The translations under genes were made by a program, and so were the position numbers. The notes under the pieces were generated by a model. The model had not been told where the DNA came from. It made no database searches and saw only the letters and a program-made list of their open reading frames with translations. A DNA stretch of 64,000 nt from Rutpela maculata (Eukaryota > Arthropoda > Insecta > Coleoptera > Cerambycidae): the NCBI GenBank assembly GCA_936432065.2, contig OW386286.2:9603208-9667207 (forward strand). The letters are read 5' to 3'. Below, one piece after another: positions 25,701 to 37,700 of the stretch; positions within the stretch are counted from its first letter, which is position 1; each line of letters starts with the position of its first letter.

Positions 25701-28700
25701 TTTCTTGTGACATTTTCTACATTGATTTTATTGTATACTTTTATTTGTATATAATTTTTTGGCAATGGAAAAATAAAGACTATTATTATTATTATATTAT
25801 AATTATATTATAATTAGTGTTGTTGCTCGTTGCTCTCAGCGTCAGGTGATTTTTCGATAAAAACGAACAAATGCTTTTAACTTAGTAACAAAAACTTAAA
25901 AACTAAAAACAGAAAACCACAAATTTTTCGGCCAATCACAATCAACCTAGAGCTGGCAACTCTGTAGAAAGCATTACCAACCTCGGGCTATTCAAGAGTT
26001 TCCTAACCCGCACATAAAATGTAGTGGATAAGCGGTTACGAGTTTAACACTCACTTTGACCCTAACGTTATTCTGGGGTTAGCTAACAAGCACATTAATA
26101 TCCCTGCATTGATAAACCGATCCTCATTTAAACTTTATCTTAATTTACTTACTTTACTTACCTATTGTATCAGGCTTGGTAGCTTGTATATGTAAATAAC
26201 CAGTCTCTCTTAAACGATCAAATAATTTTTCTTTGAGTGGAAAAACTCTATCATAATGTTCAGGCCTAACATACCAAGACGGGAAAACCGTGCTTAATAA
26301 GGTTCTCAAGAAAGATTTGGGTGTATATATTGTGCACATATTGGAATGAAAGCCAAGTACAGAATCTGGATAGAGCACTGCCATATGCTGCAAAATTATG
26401 GCTCCAAAATCGCCTCCCTGTACATAAAACTTATCAAAACCCAATTTGTTCATTAGGTTTTTGAATACTACGGCCATTTGGGCTGCTCCTAACCCAGGTC
26501 GTTCAGCTCTCTGCGAAAATCCAAAACCTAAAATATGACGTATTTAGTTAGTGAACGATAATTAAAAAGAAAAAAAAATAGAAAAATTGAACCTTCAAAA
26601 AAGGTCGCTAAAAATTATGAAACAAAATTTTACATTTCTTCACATTTTTATGTTTCAGATTATGTACGAAAATTAAAGTATTTTAATCTCGTTAGTCTGT
26701 TTGTCTGTCTGTTGGCGCTATATCTCCAAAACTATTTGAGGAAGAAAAATAATATTTGGTAGATAGTTGACGCAACTACCAACGAAGAATTGATATATAC
26801 TTTTAGTGAACAGGTGAACAGAAAAAATAATGGAAATAATGTGGCGGAGGACAATAATATTTGGCATGTAGTTAACTGTCAAGGGAGAAATCTGCTGTAC
26901 TTTTTTAAGAAAAATATACAGGCTGGTCACTCGAAAAAAAAAAAAAAAAGGAAAATATCTTGGAAAGTAATATTTGGAATGTTGACACTGTTGCTATATA
27001 TTAAGGATGGTGATCCTAAAAAATGAATAAGGAAATATCGTGGAAACTAATATTTGCAAAGTTGTTGACATTATTGTCGAGGAAGAAACTTCTACCAAAA
27101 AACACCTACCATACTTTTAGTGAGAAATATACAGAGTGGTCAACCTAAAAATAATTAACAACGACTGACGAAAATAATATTTGGAATGTAGTTGACACTA
27201 TTTCTAGGAATAAAAGCGTATTTCTTAATTTAAAATAATATACAGCGTGATTTACCATGATATGCGGAAAATAAAATGGTGTACTAGTTTTCAATGTGGG
27301 AAAGCCTTTGCAAAATTTTAGAGTGCTCCGAGGTAATTTAGTATATTAAAAAGGGTTAATACTTACGAAGATACGCTACTGTTACATGTCTGTGGTCAGC
27401 AATAGGGGGGGGGGGTGGGGGGTGAACTTACTTGTGAAAGAACATATCCTTAATTGTCATAAGAAGTGAATCTGGCTGGTGCGGTCAAAGTGCCGAGTTT
27501 TTTGCTTTCGGTCGAAAAATCAGGACACCGGCAGGTACAAAGCACCGTCGAAGTTGGTGTTTTTGTGTTATTGACGGGTTTAAGTAAATAACTCTTATAT
27601 CTACTTGTTGTTGAGTTCACTAGCATAGGGTCAATGTTTTTTCGATTTATTTCGCTATTTTTGTAGTGTGATTTGATGAAAACCAAAAAGTCACTTCTAC
27701 CTTCTCCGGCTTTGCTGTCAATAGTGTCAATCCCAAGTCTGATAAAGTTGTACCGCGTTACGAAAGATTGGTTAAAGTTATTGGCGGGGCATTTCTACAA
27801 AAAATAAGGTAATTTTTTTGGTCATATTTTTTAAATTTTTCATTTTTTTGACTTATTTCGGTGGGGACAACCTACTGATAAATTTTCCGCATGTCAAGGT
27901 AGATCACCCTGTATAGGATGATCATCCAATAGAAGAAATAATTATTGAATAAAAGAGAGAAGTCTTGTGTAAATACTTTTTTGCAACGCCATATCTAAAA
28001 TGACTTTTATTTGACAGTTTCAATGAATCAAAACAATGTCATTATTGACAAGTGCAAAATAAAGAAAAAAGAGTGAAATAATAGTATATTATTCAACAAG
28101 CGGTAATGTAGGTAATAACTCACGTAGATGAAAGTTTACTGTAATTCATCAAGTGAGTTATTACCATTACCGCAAGTTGAATACTATACTTTATCTATGA
28201 TTATAACAATAAATATTAAATTGAGAAAATTTTGTTTCAATTACTCAGTTTGTTTATTAATAAAATTAACTGTAAAATTTAATTTTTGTTCACCCTTTTA
28301 TATTTGTTGTCTTCAAAGATTTAGCCACCTTTAAGCGGAGGTAGAATGTGATTTTTAATTGAAATAGTGCATAAACTGCTTGTAGACAAAAAATCAGCTT
28401 TGTAGATTAATATTACGAGGCGGAAAATGCAAAACTTCTCCGCGAACTGCAATAGCCCGGAGCGCATATTCGGTCAAAGTCTTGTTTTTTTATGTTAGAG
28501 AAAAAATTAAAAAAGCGTCGGAAAGCTCAATCAATTCTCTTTACATAAGCTGTCTACAAATTTTTCGAAAAAAACGATAATTATCGAGATATTCGAGGAA
28601 ATGTAAGAAATTACACGTTTTGCTATAGAGTGTATGTAATAAAAAAAATATTTTTCTCAGAAACCTTTGTTTCGAAGGACCAAGATTAACGGAGCGTCAA

Positions 28701-31700
28701 AGTAGTACATGATATTAAGTGAACATCGTATATGAGATCGATTTCAGTTAATTATCGATTAATTACGGTGACAAAATGAAAAAATTTTACCGAAAAAAAA
28801 GTACCAATCCCGCCCCCTCTAATTCCTTCATTTTTGTCGGAATTCAAAAAATAAAAAAGAGGGTTTTAGCAAATTTAATTCTATTTAAGTTAATTAGAGT
28901 AGTCTTTTGGCGTAGGAGCCAAGATTAAAAAGTTGCCAACTGTAGAAGCTCAAAAATTTGTGATTTTTTGCCGTACATGGCCAACATTTCAGTAGTTATC
29001 TCCGAAACGAAAAAAAAAAAAAAAATCAAAATTCTGATAGTAGCAAAAGATTCGTAATGGAAAATACTCGTTTGACCTCGTTTTTTATTTCGAGCTAACT
29101 TCCACCGTTTCGGAGATATCTGCGAAAAATAACAAAAAACAGCTTACATTTCGGAGTCGAAAAAATCGTCAAAACATGCAATCTTGACACGTTCATATTT
29201 TTAGAAAAACACCATTGGGACGGCCGTACGATGTCGCGTCTTCCAGATAAACCTGTTCGTAAATTGCACGGCGAAATTCGAAAATTATGCTCGGGACGAA
29301 CGAATCAAAAGTAGCATTTTGCAGGGCTGGCTCCAGGTATTTTGCCGCCCCGGGCACAGTTTCATTTTGCCGCCCCTCTCTTACATAAATAACATTAGGG
29401 TCAGGCGGGGTAAAAATGAGACGAAATGACATCTTTCAATTTTTAGGTTGCTTAGAATCGAGTCATATTTAATGAAAGAATGGTATCATATGTAAAAATG
29501 ACAGGAAAAACTATATTTCTATGTATTTTTTTACTAAAAAGTAGCGTTAATTGATAAACAAAACTAAACAGTGTGTCTTATTTTTACCCTCCAAGTAGGG
29601 TAAAAAAAAAGACAGTGGAGGGCAAATGAAAGACACGTGATTTATTCCTATTCTTATTGATGTCGTACAAATGGAAGTGCAAAAATAAAACAGAGGGGGG
29701 GTTTTTCTTTAATATGTAATTTATTCAGATTATTTACTAAACAAGAAGGGGCTTGCAGAAGGGCTAGCTTCTCCTAAATTAGGAAGCTGAAATGTGCCTG
29801 CTTCAGTCTGCCCATTTGGTCTCTTTTGTCTCTTTTTTACCCCGCGTTTAATTTTTTCGTTAAAATCAAATTTTTGATGAACTAGCAGATTAATAAACTT
29901 GATCACAAAATGTGAAGTATGACACTTCTAGTTGACGTCTGCTAAATACGGACAATGCAAATAGAGAAACTATAAAATCCCCAAAAAAGTACTAAGGTGC
30001 GTTCAAAAATTTTTTAAAACTGAATATTTTTTCCCGCATTAACAGTAGTCATAGGACCTGATTGGATAACATAAAACAGTTCTGAATGTACAAAACAAAC
30101 GTGAATAAAAAATTAAGTTTAATTTATTTCAATCTGGGTTGGATATCACCTTGTCTTTTATTTACCCCGCTACCTGTCTGTGTCATTTTTACCCCGCCTG
30201 ACCCTATCGTTTCAGTCCGTTATTTTTTATAACATTTTAAGAGTCACCTACTGAATTATTCTTGATGGTTTGTTTTTTTAATTATAAGGTTTACAGCAAT
30301 TTTTTGATTTTCAGCAACGTGATTACTGTATTTAAAAGGGTAAAATAAAATAATTGAAATAATTAACCGTACTGAAAAAATACCACACCACAGAAATTAG
30401 ACAAGAAATAAAATCACATATAAGAAACAGGATGTAAGTATGTAACCTACTTTATATATAAAAAAAACTAACAATAACAAATTATTTATATAAAGTAAAC
30501 ATTACTATTACTATATTAGTGAAACTGTTTCCTACATTTTTTTGTAACTGTGGATTTGAAGAATTTGCTGCCCCGGGCAGTCGGCTATGACTTTAACCAA
30601 TCTGACGTAACGCGGTCCAACCATATCACTTCTCCTCCCCCTTTATCAGACTTGGGACTGACAGCAAAGCGGGAGAGGGTAGAAGTGGCTTTTTGGATTT
30701 AATCATACTACAAAAATAGCATAATAAATCAGAAAGACATTAACCCAATGCCAGTGAACTCTACAACAAGTAAAATTGACTGCACACTTGTTAAGCGTGT
30801 AAAAAATGTCGGCGTCTTGCGGTGCGGTGCGGTGCGGTGCGGCGTGTTTGATGGTCAAAGGCGCAGACATTTTTTGAGTTCTTAGTAGACCTGAAGACAA
30901 CAAGAGATATAGAAGATATTTACTTCAACCCGTTGATAACACAAAAACACCAAACTTCGTCGGTACTTTTGTACCTGCCGCGGTGTTCTAATTGTTCGAC
31001 CGAAAGCAAAAAACGCGGCATTTTTACCGCACGCACCAGCTTAACTTTTTATGCCAATTAAGGAAATGTAAACATCTTCGAATATGTTCTTTCCCAAGTA
31101 AGTTCATTGCTCTATACTAACCACAGACAAGTAACAATGGCGGATCACTCTAAAATTTTGCAGGCACTTTCCCACATAGAAGACTAGTACACCAATTTAT
31201 TTCCCGCATATTGTGGTAAATTACCCTGTATATCTGGTTCGTCATTTTGAATTCTTAATTTTTGAGATCAGATTCGGTATCAACTACTTCTAAAATACCT
31301 ACTAACTACCAATTTTAATGTAATTAAAAAAAAACTTGTTTTAATTTTTGCTCACACTATACTAAACGCTTTTAAAACGACGATTTGATGCTTGCGAAGA
31401 TATCTAAGCGATGTATAAATAGTAAATTATCTTTTTCCCATGAGAAATACATGAGAAACCTCGTGGTCTCAGAGGAACCCATTGACATTAACCAATTTTG
31501 TTCAAATTTGGAGATAATTTTTTAGGATTTCGAACGATCTAGGGAGAGTGAGAGAGAGTGAGAGAAAAAACCGAAGCATTTTACTACCCGAAGGGAAGGA
31601 TTTTAATAATAAAAAATCAATCTCTGAGATTTCTCCGGATTTTCTCCTTTCAAACTATGCATGTAGATTACGAAAATTAAAGCCATTTAATTCCGTCAGT

Positions 31701-34700
31701 CTGTCTGTGGTCTGGTGTCTGTTGGCGTTATCAACAAAACCATTTGACAGAGAAGAATATTTGATGGCAGTATTGCTAATGAAGAACCGGAATATACCTC
31801 CAGTGAAAAATATACAAATATACATAAAAAATATAACTAAGGAAAAAAAAATAAAGAAAACGTGCCGGAGGACAATAATCAAGGAAGAAATCTGCCATAC
31901 TATAAGGGAAAATATACAGGGTGGTTGCTCAAAAATTAATTAAACAAGAAGCTATTATGGAAATAATATTTGGAAGGTAGTTGACATTGTTACCAAGTAG
32001 GTAAAAGTCATGATATATCTTTATTGAAGAATATACAGTGTGGATTACCTTTAAAAATAATTAACGAAAGCAATAGGAGAAGGACAGTAATATTTCGCAT
32101 TTAGTTAATACAACTGTCAAGAAAAAAACCTGCTATACCTTAATGAAAAATATACAGGGTGGTAACTCAAAAAATAATTAAATAATAAGCTATGGTAGAA
32201 ATAATATTTGGAATATTGACATTATTACCGAGGATGAGACCTGGTATACTTTCACAAATATACAGGGAGACTGGAGAAAATAATATTTTTCTTCAAACGT
32301 CAGAAAAACATAACATTTCTTAACTCAATTCATGATATTTAAGTTTGACTTTTTAGACGGCTATGCGTTGCCATTAACAACGGAGGTAAAAGTACTTTTT
32401 CAGACGCTGTGAGGGGCGGAAAAAATAATATCCATAGCAACGCGTATTTTATTTAACACGCCGGCCATGCGATATTAACACAACATAATGCGTTTTTGGT
32501 GGTGAATTTCGAGATTTTTTATCTTTATTTTTTTTTATAGCTAATCGACGTTTGAAAAAAAATAGCATGTTTTATTTGGAGTAAAAGCCACTTGTGACTC
32601 GTCTCTGTCAGAATCGCTACAAAAGATCACTTTTACTCCTAATAAAACAATATATTTTTTCTTCAAGCGTATTAAAATGTTTAAATTATGTCACCAAAAA
32701 CAGAAGTAGAAGTAGGACATTGTTTTACTAGTAACAAAATGTTAGTACCGAACGCCACCGTAGTGGACATTGTTTTACTAGTAACATAATGTTAGTTCCG
32801 AAAGCGCCGCCGTAGTGGGTATTGTTTTACTAGTAACATAATGTTAATACCAAAAGCCACCGGTGGCGCGCTGTCCACTAGCCACTTGTCATATTGTGTC
32901 AACATGTAAGACTGTAGTTTGAATATTTGTACATTTATGATAAATAAATGAATTTTTGCATTTTAATACGCTTGAAGAAAAAATAGTATATATTACACGG
33001 AGTAGAACGCCTTTTTTTGTGTTTCGCCCAGTTTGCAAATCCTGGGCTCGACACAAAAAAAGAGTGCGTTCTACTCCTAGTAATATAATATACTAATACT
33101 ATTAGAATGTAGTTACTAGGAAGCAAATCTGATGTGCTGTTAGCAAAAAAGTGTAACAATCTAGTATAAAAAAAATTATTAATAAATAAAGATTACAAAA
33201 CAGGAAGAGAAGTTTTGCGTAATATTTTTATTTCACAGCTGTAAAGAGCCACTTCAATATATATTATTTCTTTGTTGTATTATGTTACCGTTATCATATT
33301 TTTAACTTATTAAAGGACAAAACTTTACCTGTTGATTTATTTTAAAACTATCGATTATATTTCTTACCTGGAAGGTGAGGAACGATGACCTCAAACATAT
33401 ATTTTCGACCTTCCTGTGGCAATGTCAGTTTAGGAATTAATTCAAAAAACTCCCTTACGGACCCTGGCCAACCATGCAAGAGCAAAAGAGGCACAACTTT
33501 TATATCCGGCTCCACATGTTTAGGGTTTACATGAACCACATGTATGCCGAGTCCTTGAACCTTGATATGATATTGAGGGTATTGATTTAGGTATTGCTGG
33601 CGCTCCGTCCAGTTGTAGTTCCTCTTCCAATATTCTATAACGTCCAATAAAAGATGGGTGTTCATTCCATACTGTTGAGCGACACCTTGTAGAGGAGGTG
33701 TTATTGGTCTGTGACTTTCCAATCTCCATTTTAAATATTCTAAAATCTGCAAAGTTACATGTTGATTGAGCAAGTAAGCCGGTCAAGTTACGTTTATTTT
33801 AACATTGGTTCCACGTAGAAAGGTCATTTATTCGACAGGGAAAAATATTTGTAAAAAGTGATTCAAAAAAAATTACGCAATTTGTATGATGGGGTGATTA
33901 ACGCGGTGGAGGGGGGAGTTGGCGTGGTAGGAGGTAATTAGTGTGGTGGGGGTAGTTAATTGAAATTTCAGGTCAGCAGGTAGTCGTAAAATCTTTTTTT
34001 TAATTTTGCGTTTTTAGAATCGGCCTTTCCTCTTCAAAGAGAAACGCAGCAAATATACGAAAATACCTATGTGGTAATTAAGGGAAATTTAGCTTGACTC
34101 GAGATTAAAATATAGTTTATATAAAACTGGGAATAATAACGTATTACGTATTCGGCAGCGCCCGACTGCAAATTATATTTATATTTTTAATAGTCTTATT
34201 AAAAATACCTTAATATTGTAACGTATTTCCACCCCTAGGAAACCGCCCTTGCAAATTCCGTGGGTTCCAAAAATTATAACAAAAGATGTCCACTAACACA
34301 CTTTATTAATTAACTTACTGGATACTTCACAATTCTATTATTAATTTAAATACACTTTACTGACTAAAAATAACAATGTTTATTACTTTGTTTTCACTTT
34401 GTACTCTTAACCTCACTTGTCAATCAAACTTCAAAACTACTTCTATACCTATAAAATGATACCCCACATCGGTTGTGGGGGTGGATGAAGTAAAAAAATA
34501 TTTTGAGGTTTCTGGTTCTTGTACACACACTAAATCACAATTTTTTTCATCCCCTTTAATAATGGGATGGGGGTGGTAATGGGGGTGGCTAATGCCAAAA
34601 ATTTTTTTGAGACCTTAGCTTCTCTTGTATGTACTAAATACCAATTTTCTGGACTCTTACCTGCTTGATTTAGCTATTTACCCCAAATTTATCCCAATTT

Positions 34701-37700
34701 ACCCCCCAACCCTTCGACGGAACAAGATGAAAATATAATCTAAATCCAGATCTCGTTAAAGTACATACGTGTACCAAATTTCAAGTCAATATATTAAACG
34801 GTTCCAGAGTAAACGTGCGCACAAAAAAAAGTTACAGACAGACCGACAGACAGACAGAAATTTTTTTTTCGCTCAAATTTAAAATCTCGACGTTTTATAA
34901 CATTCTAAGCCTGTTTGAACAATAAAAATTTTAAAAAATTTTTTATCGTTACTATACTTCCACTGGATGTGGAAGTAATTTTTGTCCAGTTATAAGTGAT
35001 TTTTCATAGTAATGGTCCGGATAAAAATTTGTATTTTTTAATTTATTCTCAGATCTGATTCAATAATATATGGGGCCCTCGTAGAATTCTTAGCACTTTT
35101 TCTTAATACAATTTTTCGATATCTTGTCAATTTAACCCATTTTTTGGTACCACCGTCAACTATTTTTTACATTCCCGCCAAACCGGTGATCACATGACAT
35201 GTGTCAAAATGTAGTTTTTGGTTATCGGACATGCAGAAACAAACCCCCGAACGACTTAACCGATCGCCCACAATAAAGGCGTCTACCAGTACTCTAGCAG
35301 AGGCAAAGAGTGATACGCCCCATCATGTACATCATTGCTTGCTTCGCTCTCGCTTGCTCTTATTGGGGTACCAAAACCAACACTTTCCGATTCTGTATAG
35401 TCGCCCCAGGGGCGTTTGAAACTGGCGTCTGATTTAAAAACAAACAAGAAAATTCAATTTTTTGACGGGGGAAGTGCGGCTGGTATGGGAAACAAGTGAC
35501 CTTTTATTAGTTTTCAACCTCAGCCCATAGCCTAGATATCGCAGCTATAAAAAAGTAATTTTATGATTTTTTCTTTTATAAAATCCATCGTTTTCGAGGA
35601 AATAACCAAAATAGGTTAAGAAAATACCCCTTACGCTTAGTGTATAACTAATAATAATAATATAGCATTTAATTGTCTGACAAATAGATATTAGTCCACA
35701 ATACAGCGCCCTTTTTTTTTAATGATTACTACCAGGCTGAGTTTTCGTGAGTAGTTTTGTTTTGACGAGACGCCCAACTTTTCTCACTGCGAAAATTCTC
35801 GGTAGTGGTAGCTATATAAACTGCGTTTGGGTATATATGTCGACTGGGTGATTGTTCAAATTTCATTACTAAGAGCGAGTTGTACCAACTAGGTTCAAAC
35901 CACATTCAGCTTGATCTGAGATCAAAATCCATGGTTACAATTGTTGGCTTTTGATCTTGGATCAAGATGAACTTTGTTTGAACTTAGTTGGTACATCTCA
36001 CCCTAATAACAGTTAGTTTTTTTAGTTAAGTCTTGAGATAATTTGATAAAAAACACGAAAAAACGTTTGTCCTACAAAATCGATGGTTTTTCGTTTTTTT
36101 CTCTTGGGAATAAAGTGTCGAACACGATTTTACTAATGTCCTACAAAAAAGTGGTATATATTGTTAAAAAATTTAAAAAACTCGTTCGGAAATTTGTTAC
36201 ACTACTGGACGTTGAGTATTTTATTATATAAAAGATTAAATAAGTATATAGAAGGATATATACCGTGCGTGTAACTGCCGCTTAAATTAGAATCAAGCGG
36301 GCTACTGGCCCAAGCTAGTCTAGGCCATATAAGCGTGCATAGAGGTAATTCTATAGACATATACCGGGTGACACGGGAGATATGTAACACCCCGTAGCAT
36401 GTTTATTTAAAAAGATATTATTTTGAAATTTGGTAGACTTATACAGTGTGTGTAGTGCCGGACTAGGCATAGGGAGTAAGAATTACAACATCACGTGTAC
36501 CAGCTGGCTGAAACAAAATAACTGAGAGCTGGGATGCTTCGCCGACGGGCGAGTTTGCTGCTGCTGTGTTGTCATATCTCTCGCGCTACGTGAATGTACA
36601 TGCCTAATCGGCAAATTACACGCACTGTATAATGCGTGACGAATGCCATCTTGCTATACACAGTTAAAAAAAATAAATTTAAGGAAAATCTGATTGGCAA
36701 AAAATATACAAGGTGCCATTTAAAATAACAAAGTAAATGTCACTTTCGGTGAAACCGGAAGCGGAAAAAAATTCTTGTTTATACTAAGAAAAAAGGACAA
36801 TCACGCATTATAAAGTCTACCAAATTTCAAAATAATATCTTTTTGGAAATTTGCCGAGAAGCATGCTTCCGACATGTGCAAAATGCTTAGCTTTTCTATC
36901 TTTGTTTTCAATCCGTATTTCTTGATACGCTCACTCTGTCCAAGAACGCTTGACGTAACTCTCCCACTACCTGAGGTTTTGCTTCTGCTGCGTACGTCTT
37001 TATTTGAACTATTAAATCAATCTAACTCAATGGTTTGAAATAAAAAATAAAAGAAAAGAAGAAGGAATTAATTTAGTGTTTTTATATGCATAAATATATA
37101 TATTTTTTATTATTTTTTATACAATAAAAAAGAGTTATTCAAATATGAAAACTATGCATATTTCTTTTTTTTTTTTTGTTATTCAAAAAAGATTTTTCTT
37201 TTAATTTTCCCACTTTTTTCATAAAGTTTTCATATAAATTATGTTATCTTTGAATTAAACAGACAATTAAACATTAAAAATAATATTACATTAGAATTGT
37301 AAAGAAAATTTGTCGGTCTTGTAGTCGAACATTTAATAAAACATACAAAAGTGCATAAAAAATTCAAAAATTCGCAACGAATGTAAATTTGCAAATTAGG
37401 GTATAAAATCAAGGAAAATGTTGTTTTTTGATAATCTCTGAATCTGTGTGTAAAATTTGGTGGATATCATAATTCCGCTTAAGTAATAAAAGTATATTAA
37501 TTCATCAAAACCGCAATTATAAAATAATTCGTTACTTAAAATAATTTTTGTCGAGCTAGCGATACATACCAATTTTTTTGTAGGACGCTATTTTATTTGG
37601 GCAGAGAATCATGTGTTATCTTTGTCCTACAGTTAGTAATGAGAAATGGAACTGACAATTTCTGAGCGTAGGACTGGAAAAACATACCATTCAATTTGTA

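Noticed and set aside
31548..31943. 131-codon plus-strand frame
   Set aside because: Falls within dispersed repeat cluster R3; the second copy at 26640-27238 does not preserve the frame.
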